Shown: piece after piece, positions 15,685 through 24,164 of the stretch
Layout: every line of letters starts with the position of its first letter
Numbering within the stretch: the first letter of the stretch is position 1
Source of the DNA: Bacteroidota bacterium
GTDB taxonomy: Bacteria > Bacteroidota > Bacteroidia > AKYH767-A > 2013-40CM-41-45
Direction: 5' to 3'
Assembly (NCBI GenBank): GCA_026391945.1
Contig: JAPLDA010000014.1
Span: 1-32,485, forward strand
DNA length: 32,485 nt
Translations under genes and position numbers: made by a program
The notes under the pieces: model-generated
Database searches by the model: none
What the model was told of the DNA's origin: nothing
The model's input: the letters and a program-made list of their open reading frames with translations, nothing else

Positions 15685-17080
15685 ATTTTTGAAAAACATA
15701 AACCTCGAATATCCCTTTATCCTTCGGGGTTTCGTCCTTTAATGATTGAAAGGAGTTCAACAACCGGAAATTTTTATTCTCTCTTAATCTCGCCAAAGGA
15801 ATTCTTCCCTCCGCCGGACCGAAATGCGAATCCCAGATCACCAGGTCGCCGGATGCAACGGATGATTCCGGCTCCTTGGGGTTCAGTGAAAAAAAATCAG
15901 CGGAAGATTTTGAGTCGAAAGGATCTTTCCCTGATTCATACACAGCATAAGGGTGAGAATAAACAATTTTTTTTTCCATCAAACCATTTTCCCGGATCCT
16001 GGTGAATGCCTGGTGAAGTGTCGCCTCCTCATAATCCCAATGCCGCGGAAAACGATGCTGCTTGAAAGGCATCACGATGACCAAAATCACGACGATCATC
16101 TTTATCCTTTTGGAATCTTTAAAACTTAACATCGCATTGGCTCCGCGTAAAGCGAGTAACGACAGCAACGGCGTTACAGCCGCCATCACACGGATCAAAC
16201 CATCAGAGCCAAACCATCCCTTCCACCAGAATACAGAATGCGCAACAAAATAAATGAGAAAGCCGCCAACCAACAGAACACGTTCTTCCGTTCGAACCCG
16301 GTTAAAATAATTTTGTTTTTTTCTGATCCAAAAACTGCTGACGCCCATGAGCATCAGTACCACCAGCGCCGTTCCGAAAATGTATTCGTTTTTCCCGATG
16401 AAGAAAAATAAACTTCCGCTCCCATACATATTTTTAACACCGGCATACGGGTTCTGATGAACAGTCCAAAGGAAATCGTGGTAATACATTCCGCCGGCAA
16501 GGCTGTACACGATCGAACCGGTGAGCATAAATGGAATCATTTTCATTTGTTTCCTGTAGGCAAGCACCATGACGAACAATGGCAGCAGCAAATAACCTTC
16601 GCTCCGGATAAACGGAAGGAAGGAAACGATCAGCGCGGAGAGGAAATATTTTTTTTTGATGACAAGGAAAATTGACAGAACAAAAATGAAACAGAAAAAT
16701 ACTTCCGTCAGCCCCGAAAAAATCACAACAAAATAAACGGGCGCGAACAAAGAGAATACAATAGAAAGCCATGCATTTTCAAAATCCAATTCTTTCGCGA
16801 TGAGATAAACCAGGTATGCGGTGAACAATGAGCAAAGACTATTGAAAACACTCATGCCGAAAAAACCAAACTGCGCAAAGACGGATGTGCATAAAATAAA
16901 AAAAGGTTTTCCCCAATGATTCAGAAACAATTCAGGATGCCTGAAACTGAATTTAGACATGAGCATGTGCATGCTGCTGTCACCACCGCCATAGCCGCTT
17001 CCTTCAGAAAAAAAAGCAAGCGCAGTCATCAACAGGAAAAGAAATAATAAGAATACCTGTACTTTTCTTTTTTCTTTCAT
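15680..17080 (-). CDS. GT-C-like polytopic membrane protein, paralogue without the shared module
   Basis: This 466-residue protein has about nine to ten hydrophobic helices followed by a soluble extracytoplasmic tail. An acidic GGGDSSMH loop follows the first helix, in the position of the DPGDG of the 5317-7257 protein. The two share HWGKPFF/SWGKPFF, SGLTE, R-[ST]-EG, the WWKG...GLIRVMA stretch and IWD[SG]HFGP. Its C-terminus, IFEVYVFQKF, corresponds to YQFEVYVFMKI in the paralogue, after which that protein continues into the shared module. A glycosyltransferase role is inferred from GT-C-like topology. The start ATG overlaps the stop of the ABC gene by four bases (ATGA), so translation is probably coupled. 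Confidence 0.7.
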   Translation of the reverse strand: MKEKRKVQVFLLFLFLLMTALAFFSEGSGYGGGDSSMHMLMSKFSFRHPELFLNHWGKPFFILCTSVFAQFGFFGMSVFNSLCSLFTAYLVYLIAKELDFENAWLSIVFSLFAPVYFVVIFSGLTEVFFCFIFVLSIFLVIKKKYFLSALIVSFLPFIRSEGYLLLPLFVMVLAYRKQMKMIPFMLTGSIVYSLAGGMYYHDFLWTVHQNPYAGVKNMYGSGSLFFFIGKNEYIFGTALVVLMLMGVSSFWIRKKQNYFNRVRTEERVLLVGGFLIYFVAHSVFWWKGWFGSDGLIRVMAAVTPLLSLLALRGANAMLSFKDSKRIKMIVVILVIVMPFKQHRFPRHWDYEEATLHQAFTRIRENGLMEKKIVYSHPYAVYESGKDPFDSKSSADFFSLNPKEPESSVASGDLVIWDSHFGPAEGRIPLARLRENKNFRLLNSFQSLKDETPKDKGIFEVYVFQKF

Positions 17081-18876
17081 GCCGTGGTTTTCCGTTTCGC
17101 AACTGCCAGCTGAATGTCTTCGATTCTTCCTTTTGGAATGGAAGCAATCAGCCGGCGGGTATATTCTGTTTTCGGTGAATGGTAAATCTCATCGGCATCG
17201 CCCATCTCTTCTATTTTTCCGTTGTTCATCACCACCATCCGGTCGCTCATGAATTTAACCACCGACAAATCATGAGAAATAAAAATGTACGTGAAATTGA
17301 AATCTCTTTTCAGTTCATTCAGAAGATTCAGAACCTGCGCCTGTATCGAAACATCGAGTGCCGAAACGGATTCGTCGCAGATGATAAACTCCGGTTGTAA
17401 CGCAAGCGCCCGCGCAATGCAAATCCGCTGGCGTTGTCCGCCGCTGAACTCATGCGGGTAACGGTTGAAATGTTCCTCCTTCATCCCGACACGGTTCAGT
17501 AACGAAATCGTTTTCTCTTTTCTCTCCCGTTGGTCAGCATGAATTTCATGAACGGTCATCGGCTCCATGATCGCATCCCCAATCGTCATGCGCGGATTCA
17601 GGGATGAATACGGATCCTGGAAAATGATTTGGATGTGTTTCCGCATCTGTCGCAGTTCCTTTCCTTCAAGCGTTGCAAAATCTTTTCCCTTGAACAAAAC
17701 CTGGCCTGATGTAGGCTCAATAAGCCGGATGATCGCTCTTCCCAGCGTGGTTTTTCCACAGCCGCTTTCGCCGACCAGTCCCAACGTTTCGCCGGGATAG
17801 ACATCAAAAGAAACATCATCGACAGCTTTCACATAAGAAGTCGTCGTTCCCAAAATTCCTTTACGAACCGGGAAATATGTTTTCAGATTTTTGACTTGTA
17901 GGATTGGCTGCTGAGCATAAAGTTGCTGATGACGTTTGGTGATTTCATCCTTTGATACCGCATACCTTCCAATCGTTTCATCCACCGATTTTTTTATTTC
18001 AGTAAACGTTCCGTCATTTTCTTCGCGCATGAAATCAGAAACCGTTGGAAGAACCCTTAAGCGAATGTCCAATGGTGGGCGGCAGGCAAGCAATCCTTTT
18101 GTGTACGGATGTTTAGGATCAGAAAATATTTCCAGCACCGTTCCTTGCTCCACAATTTTTCCTTTGTACATCACCAGCACGCGATCAGCGAGTTCGGCGA
18201 TCACACCGAGATCATGAGAGATGAAAATCAAACCCATCCCGGTTTCCTGCTGCAATTGTTTCATCAGGTCGAGTATCGTTGATTGCACGGTTACATCCAA
18301 CGCGGTGGTCGGTTCGTCGGCAATGAGCAAAGAAGGATGGCAACTCATGGCCATGGCAATCATCACGCGTTGCTTCTGCCCGCCGCTTAACTGGTGCGGA
18401 TAGCCGTCGAATACGTGCGATGGATTTGGAAGTTTTACTTTTGCAAAAAGCGAAATGGTTTGTTCGCGCGCTTCCTTCTTAGAAATTCTTTTATGGAGGA
18501 TGAGTGCTTCCGCCACCTGGTTTCCGCAGGTAAAAACAGGATTGAGAGAAGTCATCGGCTCCTGGAAGATCATGGCGATCTCATTCCCGCGATAACTTCG
18601 CATTTCTTTTCCCGGAAGTTTCAGCAAATCTGTTTTTTCTTTTTTCTCAGGGTGAAAAAATATTTCTCCACCGGTAATTTTTCCCGGAGAAGAGATCAAC
18701 TGCATGATCGAAAGCGCTGTCACTGATTTTCCCGAACCCGATTCCCCGACAATGGCAACGGTTTCTCCTTTATGAATCGTGAAGCTGATTCCGTCAACTG
18801 CTTTCACGACCGATTCTTCCGTATGAAATTCGGTGACGAGATTTTTTATTTCGAGCAGAATATGATTCGCATCCAT
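17077..18876 (-). CDS. Double-ATPase ABC protein of the oligopeptide/dipeptide (GsiA/DppD-DppF) type
   Basis: This 599-residue cytoplasmic protein has two nucleotide-binding domains fused in tandem. The first shows Walker A GESGSGKS (44-51), the signature LSGGQKQR and Walker B LLIADEPTTALD. The second shows GESGCGKT, FSGGQRQR and IICDESVSALD. Both have the oligopeptide-type C-terminal extension after the H-loop, e.g. HPYTKGLL in the first. The sites look intact, so both should bind ATP. The ATG at 18876 is chosen because the 25 residues before it are hydrophobic noise, spanning a likely promoter. No permease or substrate-binding gene is nearby, so it is an orphan ATPase here. The downstream membrane gene overlaps it by four bases. 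Family members power import of peptides, glutathione or nickel. Confidence 0.9.
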   Translation of the reverse strand: MDANHILLEIKNLVTEFHTEESVVKAVDGISFTIHKGETVAIVGESGSGKSVTALSIMQLISSPGKITGGEIFFHPEKKEKTDLLKLPGKEMRSYRGNEIAMIFQEPMTSLNPVFTCGNQVAEALILHKRISKKEAREQTISLFAKVKLPNPSHVFDGYPHQLSGGQKQRVMIAMAMSCHPSLLIADEPTTALDVTVQSTILDLMKQLQQETGMGLIFISHDLGVIAELADRVLVMYKGKIVEQGTVLEIFSDPKHPYTKGLLACRPPLDIRLRVLPTVSDFMREENDGTFTEIKKSVDETIGRYAVSKDEITKRHQQLYAQQPILQVKNLKTYFPVRKGILGTTTSYVKAVDDVSFDVYPGETLGLVGESGCGKTTLGRAIIRLIEPTSGQVLFKGKDFATLEGKELRQMRKHIQIIFQDPYSSLNPRMTIGDAIMEPMTVHEIHADQRERKEKTISLLNRVGMKEEHFNRYPHEFSGGQRQRICIARALALQPEFIICDESVSALDVSIQAQVLNLLNELKRDFNFTYIFISHDLSVVKFMSDRMVVMNNGKIEEMGDADEIYHSPKTEYTRRLIASIPKGRIEDIQLAVAKRKTTA

Positions 18877-18901
18877 CACTACCACTACCTGATTGAATCT
18901 G

Positions 18902-18908
18902 CAAAATA
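18902..18908 (-). promoter_or_regulatory. Candidate -7 box for the ABC ATPase gene
   Basis: TATTTTG on the minus strand is one base short of TAnnTTTG and lies 25 bases before the ATG at 18876. A -33 element at the right distance is not clear. Confidence 0.3.
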
Positions 18909-18955
18909 CACAAACAATGACAAATGTGAATGCAAAAAATAATTGAACCATTTGC

Positions 18956-18973
18956 GCATGATGACGATCATGC
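18956..18973 (-). terminator. Hairpin right after the DUF5916 gene
   Basis: GCATGAT and ATCATGC form a perfect 7-base stem with a 4-base loop, one base past the stop codon of the DUF5916 gene. There is no immediate U-tract; TTATTTTTT comes about 15 bases later on the minus strand. A terminator or attenuator before the ABC gene is plausible. Confidence 0.4.
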
Positions 18974-18974
18974 T

Positions 18975-21248
18975 CTACAGTCCAAACGTTTTTGAAAACT
19001 TAATCGTCACGGCCTGGTTGCTGAAACGCGGCAAATGCGGATCGAGCCTGGTGATATCGGTATTGACTCCTGAATTATAAACGATGAACAGATCGGTTCC
19101 TTCCTTCGGATTGTAACGGATGCGCAGGTTGTTGCCGATCGAATTACTGAGGTTGTCATATTGTGCCAGTAACTTGATAGAAAAATGAGTGGAGAGCGTG
19201 ACCGAAAAATTTCCGCTCACAAGATGTGATTCATAAACCGGCCGGCCATCCTGAGAATAGGCGCCCGGAAATTTGATCCGTACATACTGGTAAGTAAAAT
19301 TGACTTTAAGATACCGGTTGAAAATATAATTCACCTGCGGATTCAGCTTCACCATTCTGCCGCCGTAGAAATCACCGTAACGTGCATAGACTAAAAAGAA
19401 ATATTTTTTCGTCTGTGCACTGGAATATTGTGCATCAGCCGTCAGCATTTTGTAATATCCCTCCGGAATATAAATGTTGTGATGAATGTTCCAGGAAGAA
19501 AAAATCAGGTCGCGCTTAAATTCAACGGGCGTGGCATCGATGGCTGTTCCTGTTTTAAAAAGAATTCCGGTCTCAATATTCTGAAAAAATGTTTCCGGTT
19601 TTCCGGAAGCAAGTTTCTCTGTGTAATTGGTATTTTCCCTTGCATACCAGAACGTGATTTTTTTATCTCCATTTATTTTAAAACGCCAGCCGTTGCCCGT
19701 ATTCAGGTACAGGATATCGTTTTCGGGAATGAAGCCCATTTCCGGAACAAAATGTTTCTGGATCACGTCGAAATCGGATGAATGGTGGAACCCTTCGCTG
19801 GACTGGTGAAAATAAAACAGGTTGTAAAACACATTGTCATCAAATGTTTTTTCGTGGACAGAATGATCGAACGTGGCCACGGCTCCGCCGCCGAAAATAT
19901 TTTTTTCATCCAGCTTGATTACGAAATCCGGGCCGGCAGTCCGGCTGCTGAGAATTTTGGAATCTGTTGACATGCGGTTTGTAAAAATTCCTCCGATGAA
20001 TGATCCCTGCTTTCCGAAAAACTGGCGGAAGCGAATGTCGGTGAAATTCTGTGCATGAAATTGATAGGCATCCACACCTTTCGTCTGCATATTCAGCGCA
20101 CCGAATTGCAGGCCTTTTACTTTCCCGGTAACGCGTGCGCCAAAGTAAATCGGAATCACATGATCTACGCCGTTAGAATCAATCTCGCGACCGATGGCAC
20201 GCGAATTAAAAATGAGCCCGCTGTAACCGAGGTACATGTTCAGGTAATTCTGCGACTCCAGGAAAAAAGTTCTTTTCTCCGGCAGGTTGATTTCATATTT
20301 CGTGAGGTTGATGATCCGGTTATCCACTTCCACCTGCGCAAAATCAGTATTAGCAGTGAGATCGAGAGTCAGGTTTTTAGTCAGTCCGTATTTCAGGTCG
20401 GCGCCGATGTTACTGAGTATTTTATCTGCGGTCTCGCTTTCAGCAAATCTTTTCCGGGTAAGAAATTCAGAATTCTTTTCGTATGCGGTCCCATCCGGAT
20501 TCAGTGAATACGATTCATTGTAATTCGCAATGGCATATGGGGTGAGGTACACCGGTTTTTTACTTTTCAGGTTTTTGAAGATAACATCGGCGCACAAACT
20601 CACTTTCGCAAACGGATCCTGCACTTTCGGATCGAAGGAAGGAAAATACACGAGTTCGTTTTTGTGTTTGACGAGCCTCACGATCTTCACGCCCATCAGC
20701 ACGGTTTCCTTTTGCTGGAAACGTAACGAAGAAAGCGGGATGCGGAATTCCAGCGTATATCCGTCCGAATCGATTTTCGTTTCAACATCCCAGAATGTAT
20801 TGTAGTTGACGTTGTAAAACCCGCCGTTACCTGCAACATCGGCATCGTAGCGTGCTCCGAGAGCATTCGATTCAAAATAAATTCCGGTGTTGCGGTCGTG
20901 GTACGTATCGAAAAATATTCCGACACCATCGTTGTCCTCCTGGACCGGGTCCCGTTCAAGATTCGTCGAAATAATTTTTGACGGAAGCGAATCATAACAT
21001 TTCACGCCTACATAAATATACTGGTCGTCATAAAGAATCCGCGCTTCCGTTTTTTCTGTAGCTGGTTGCCCGGGATGAGGATCCGACTGCTGGAACCGAT
21101 CGATGAGCGGAGCTTCTTTCCATGACGACTCATTCAGCATTCCGTCGAGAAAAATTTCTTCGGAGATGCGAAGCGGAATATAAACCGATTGTGCAAAGAC
21201 ACATTGCGGGAGAAGGACCAGGAAAAAGAAATAAATATTTTTTTTCAT
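18975..21248 (-). CDS. DUF5916 outer-membrane protein with N-terminal CBM9-like domain
   Basis: From the ATG at 21248 this is a 757-residue protein with a signal peptide cut after VFAQ. Residues about 25-210 match the family 9 carbohydrate-binding-like domain: an LDGMLNESSWKEAP start, ILYDDQYIYVGVKCYD, and DGVGIFFDTYHD. The rest alternates polar and hydrophobic residues as in an outer-membrane beta-barrel and ends with the aromatic/hydrophobic TIKFSKTFGL. This architecture is the DUF5916 family, common in Bacteroidota. Its function is not established; a carbohydrate or heme/ligand-binding surface protein is suspected. It precedes the ABC ATPase gene with 98 bases between, including a hairpin, so a shared operon is uncertain. 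Confidence 0.87.
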   Translation of the reverse strand: MKKNIYFFFLVLLPQCVFAQSVYIPLRISEEIFLDGMLNESSWKEAPLIDRFQQSDPHPGQPATEKTEARILYDDQYIYVGVKCYDSLPSKIISTNLERDPVQEDNDGVGIFFDTYHDRNTGIYFESNALGARYDADVAGNGGFYNVNYNTFWDVETKIDSDGYTLEFRIPLSSLRFQQKETVLMGVKIVRLVKHKNELVYFPSFDPKVQDPFAKVSLCADVIFKNLKSKKPVYLTPYAIANYNESYSLNPDGTAYEKNSEFLTRKRFAESETADKILSNIGADLKYGLTKNLTLDLTANTDFAQVEVDNRIINLTKYEINLPEKRTFFLESQNYLNMYLGYSGLIFNSRAIGREIDSNGVDHVIPIYFGARVTGKVKGLQFGALNMQTKGVDAYQFHAQNFTDIRFRQFFGKQGSFIGGIFTNRMSTDSKILSSRTAGPDFVIKLDEKNIFGGGAVATFDHSVHEKTFDDNVFYNLFYFHQSSEGFHHSSDFDVIQKHFVPEMGFIPENDILYLNTGNGWRFKINGDKKITFWYARENTNYTEKLASGKPETFFQNIETGILFKTGTAIDATPVEFKRDLIFSSWNIHHNIYIPEGYYKMLTADAQYSSAQTKKYFFLVYARYGDFYGGRMVKLNPQVNYIFNRYLKVNFTYQYVRIKFPGAYSQDGRPVYESHLVSGNFSVTLSTHFSIKLLAQYDNLSNSIGNNLRIRYNPKEGTDLFIVYNSGVNTDITRLDPHLPRFSNQAVTIKFSKTFGL

Positions 21249-21309
21249 TGTTGTCCGGAATAAAAAAAACAAAAATCATTCATTCAATCTGCCAGCATTA
21301 AAAAATGTC

Positions 21310-21322
21310 ACTCCTTCGGGGT
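21310..21322 (-). repeat. ACCCC-GAA-GGAGT palindrome, copy 1
   Basis: On the minus strand the bases read ACCCCGAAGGAGTGACATTT. The stem contains one G-T pair. It matches copies 2 and 3, which lie on the + strand, so this copy is inverted relative to them. Confidence 0.6.
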
Positions 21323-21379
21323 TATGGTCCGGAAAGAATTCTCTTACTACAATCATTTCATCCGCTAAGACGAATTCGA

Positions 21380-21392
21380 ACTCCGTAGGAGT
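21380..21392 (+). repeat. ACTCC-GTA-GGAGT palindrome, copy 2
   Basis: A perfect 5-base stem with a 3-base loop, followed by GATATGATT. The match to the other copies extends past the palindrome (GGAGTGAnAT). Confidence 0.65.
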
Positions 21393-21429
21393 GATATGAT
21401 TATAGAATGAAAGAATGGTTCAAAACGAA

Positions 21430-21442
21430 ACTCCGAAGGAGT
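21430..21442 (+). repeat. ACTCC-GAA-GGAGT palindrome, copy 3
   Basis: A perfect 5-base stem with loop GAA, followed by GAAATTGTT. It lies 50 bases from copy 2 in the same orientation. Confidence 0.65.
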
Positions 21443-21666
21443 GAAATTGTTTTAGCTAAAAATAATATTTTTTTTCCAATCTGAAGATAGTTTGTCACGA
21501 ATATTATGGTGGGCTAATCGTGTTTCACGCCGAGAAGATACTGGTTTAACAATCATATTCTGTAATCCAAAATACGCGATAAACAATTTTACAATATAAA
21601 TTTAAGCAGTTTCTTATTATAAAAGGTCTCGGGTTTTAACTTTTGACTTTTTAGTTCTAACTTAAA

Positions 21667-22386
21667 CTAATCCTCCACAATTTCCACATCGTTTTCCCTG
21701 ATAATCCCCGCACCTTTGAACCGGAGTAAAATCTGCGCAACGGTCAAAACATCTTTCTGGCAATAGGTGACGATGCGCTGGAGATTTTTTTCTTTCCAGT
21801 AAACTTCCCACACCATGCTTCCGTCGATGTCGTCTTTCGGCGTCGGTATGTTCAAAATAGTAGCAAGCAGCAGCAACGAAGTATAAGATTTATAATCTCC
21901 AAATTTCCAGAGTTCCATCGTGTCGAGGTGACTGACTTCCCATGGTTTCTTCCCGGAACTATCCAGCATGTCAGGAAGTTTTATTCCGTTGATGATCATC
22001 CGCCGTGAAAGGAATGGAAAATCAAATTCTTTCCCGTTATGTGCACAAAGTAATTTGTTCTTCCTGCCGAAAAATTTGTTCAGCATGCCCGCGAAACGTT
22101 CAAGGATTATCATTTCATCATCACCATAAAAAGATTTGATCCTGAATTTTTTCCCTGGAGCAAAATATCCGCATGAAATGCAGATCACCTTTCCGAATTC
22201 GGCATAGATTCCCGCCTGCCGGTAAATGGAATCAGGTGTTTCGTCGTGATCTTTTTTGGTAAGAAAGATGGATTTCTTTTCCCACAAATCACGAATGGGT
22301 TTTGGAGCATCATCAAAAGACGAGTACTGCGGGACAGTTTCAATGTCCAGGAATAAAATGTTGGATGGGTTGATGGTTTGTAACAT
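21667..22386 (-). CDS. DEDD-family 3'-5' exonuclease (PolB-exonuclease-like)
   Basis: This 239-residue protein matches the predicted 3'-5' exonuclease family related to the proofreading domain of B-family DNA polymerases. The three Exo motifs are visible: DIE at residues 14-16, AHNGKEFDFPFL in the middle, and YCQKDVLTVAQ near the C-terminus (the YxxxD type). All four acidic metal ligands are therefore present. It has no polymerase part. Such stand-alone proteins are widespread in Bacteroidota, with a presumed role in DNA or RNA end trimming. The next gene upstream ends 71 bases away and has the same orientation, so they may be co-transcribed. Confidence 0.85.
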   Translation of the reverse strand: MLQTINPSNILFLDIETVPQYSSFDDAPKPIRDLWEKKSIFLTKKDHDETPDSIYRQAGIYAEFGKVICISCGYFAPGKKFRIKSFYGDDEMIILERFAGMLNKFFGRKNKLLCAHNGKEFDFPFLSRRMIINGIKLPDMLDSSGKKPWEVSHLDTMELWKFGDYKSYTSLLLLATILNIPTPKDDIDGSMVWEVYWKEKNLQRIVTYCQKDVLTVAQILLRFKGAGIIRENDVEIVED

Positions 22387-22457
22387 GAATTTAAAAATTT
22401 AAAGGGTTATAAAATAAATTGAAAATGGTTAAATGTGAAAATGTACAAATCTGAAAA

Positions 22458-22862
22458 TCACCTGATCATCACCCCCTTCTTTTTCAGTACCGGTATCACG
22501 CTGAAATTTTCTTCTTTGATACTCTCCGGAAGAAAAATATATTTCTTGTCGTACATTTTTTTGTTGAGGTAAAAGCTCACCCAGTACTCGTTGCTGAGCC
22601 CGAACACGTCGGTCATGATCGGTTCGATCTTCGCATAATCTTGCGGATCGAGTTCACCGATGAGATGGCGAAGCACAGTAGTCCTCACGTCACGGCCTTC
22701 AAAATTTCCGTATCCTTTTGAACTCACGAGAACACCTTCTATCCTTTCATTGTACAGGTTCACGAGGTAAACATTCCAGATCCATTCTCCGTCATCACCG
22801 GGTTCTTTGACTACAGCAATGATGATGTTTTCAACAACCAATTGCGGAATATCCTTCAGCAT
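22458..22862 (-). CDS. Conserved hypothetical protein, small soluble
   Basis: This 134-residue protein has no signal peptide or membrane helix. It is mixed alpha/beta by eye, with a WIWNVYLVNLYNERIEGVLVSS segment split by short turns, an acidic middle, and a C-terminal run of charged and hydrophobic residues ending KKKGVMIR. I have the impression of similar uncharacterised proteins in Bacteroidota but cannot name a domain. The ATG at 22862 gives a compact N-terminus. It sits 47 bases after the serine hydrolase gene in the same orientation. Function is unknown. Confidence 0.65.
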   Translation of the reverse strand: MLKDIPQLVVENIIIAVVKEPGDDGEWIWNVYLVNLYNERIEGVLVSSKGYGNFEGRDVRTTVLRHLIGELDPQDYAKIEPIMTDVFGLSNEYWVSFYLNKKMYDKKYIFLPESIKEENFSVIPVLKKKGVMIR

Positions 22863-22909
22863 ACGAACATCAATTTCAGTGTACGAGGTTTTTCAAAAAA
22901 AACTTTTTT

Positions 22910-24067
22910 CTAATTTTTATTCCCATACATATCCAGCACTTCATCAATGTAAACCACGAGGTCGGAAAGTTTAAAATCAGCCCGTGGCTTTCCACGTTCC
23001 ACACCAAGCCTCACAAAAATAATTTTTTCATCCGGGATCACCACGATGTATTGTCCGCGCAAACCGCGTGCATAAAAAATCCGGTGTCCTTTTTCTTCCG
23101 TCAGCCACCACTGGTAACCATAACAGTTTGTTTCGTTGCCTGTGAAATCGAGTAGCGCCGGGGTAAGCGATTCGCGTACATAATTTCTGGAAACAATTTG
23201 TTTCCCGTTCCATGCGCCGCTGTCAAGGTACAGTTTTCCGAACCGTGCAAAGTCGCGCGCATTGGAATAAAAACAACAGTACGCTTTTTCCTGTCCGTCG
23301 GTATGATCAAGCGACCATTGTGCGGAATGTTCGGCGCCGATTTGTTTCCAGAGTTTTTCAGAAGCGTAATCACCTAATTTCATTCCTGTTGCTTTTTCAA
23401 CAACCATGGCGAGAAGAAGCGTGTTGCCGCTCATGTAATCAAATTTTTGTCCGGGTTCTTTCACCACCTTCAATGCGTTGGCCAGTTTTTCCAGGTTCGT
23501 TCCGTAATACGCTTTCGTGGTGATGCTGAACAACGAAGAATAACTTTCATCCCAGTTCAAACCCGAACTCATCATCAGCAGGTGACGGATGGTGAGCTTT
23601 GCATTGTTCCCTTCGGCAAAATGCGGCAGGTAATTCCCGACGGGTTCGTCAAGACTTTTTATTTTACCATCATTCAATGCCGCACCAACCAATATGCTCA
23701 CAATACTTTTTGCAACCGAAAAAGAATTGCTGAAGGAATGCTGATCGTAATGATCCCAGTATTGCTCATACCGGATCGAATCGTTTTTGATCACGAGAAA
23801 AGCAACGCTCTTGTTTTTCTCTAACTCCGAAAGCAGCGGAGATGTAATTTTAGTTTTGTTGTAATCTTTGGAAACTGCCCAGGGCTGAGGATTTGCACTG
23901 GGTACGACACGCGTATCAAAGATGTCGAGGTCATCAATATCGGCGTAGGTATAAATCAACGCCTTGTACATATACGAATTACCGGTTACCTGGATGGCCA
24001 CATTGATGCTGACAATGAGTACCAGCATAGCCCAGAATAATTTCGTCCAGACACTGATTTTTTTCAT
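22910..24067 (-). CDS. Serine hydrolase of the beta-lactamase/NylB-like family
   Basis: This 385-residue protein belongs to the class C beta-lactamase-like serine hydrolases. An N-terminal hydrophobic helix (about residues 9-25) suggests a membrane-anchored or exported enzyme. The nucleophile motif SxxK is SVAK at residues 117-120. The second motif is around FDYMSGN (Tyr211), as in 6-aminohexanoate-dimer hydrolase relatives. YARGLRGQY near the C-terminus occupies the place of the KTG motif. These enzymes act as esterases, amidases or peptidases; resistance to beta-lactams should not be assumed. A TATTTTG box lies only about six bases before the ATG, which would leave almost no leader. Confidence 0.85.
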   Translation of the reverse strand: MKKISVWTKLFWAMLVLIVSINVAIQVTGNSYMYKALIYTYADIDDLDIFDTRVVPSANPQPWAVSKDYNKTKITSPLLSELEKNKSVAFLVIKNDSIRYEQYWDHYDQHSFSNSFSVAKSIVSILVGAALNDGKIKSLDEPVGNYLPHFAEGNNAKLTIRHLLMMSSGLNWDESYSSLFSITTKAYYGTNLEKLANALKVVKEPGQKFDYMSGNTLLLAMVVEKATGMKLGDYASEKLWKQIGAEHSAQWSLDHTDGQEKAYCCFYSNARDFARFGKLYLDSGAWNGKQIVSRNYVRESLTPALLDFTGNETNCYGYQWWLTEEKGHRIFYARGLRGQYIVVIPDEKIIFVRLGVERGKPRADFKLSDLVVYIDEVLDMYGNKN

Positions 24068-24164
24068 ACACGCAAAATAAGAATGATTTCCGAAAAGTGC
24101 GTGAGCATCCTGAAATATTTATACAGAAAAAATCACCGGGCTGATGAATGAAAAAACGCTTTTA

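Larger units (their letters stand above)
21249..21666. other. Intergenic region with palindromic repeats
   Basis: This 418-base gap holds no credible gene. It contains three short ACTCC-type palindromes listed separately, a low-complexity A/T-rich middle part, and at 21637-21661 an iterated TTTTGACTTT / TTAACTTTT word stretch just after the stop of the exonuclease gene. I see no convincing promoter for the DUF5916 gene. Confidence 0.5.

Noticed and set aside
22910-24067. Antibiotic-resistance beta-lactamase
   Set aside because: The motifs match the wider class C-like serine hydrolase family (NylB-like), not a dedicated beta-lactamase, and there is no resistance context.
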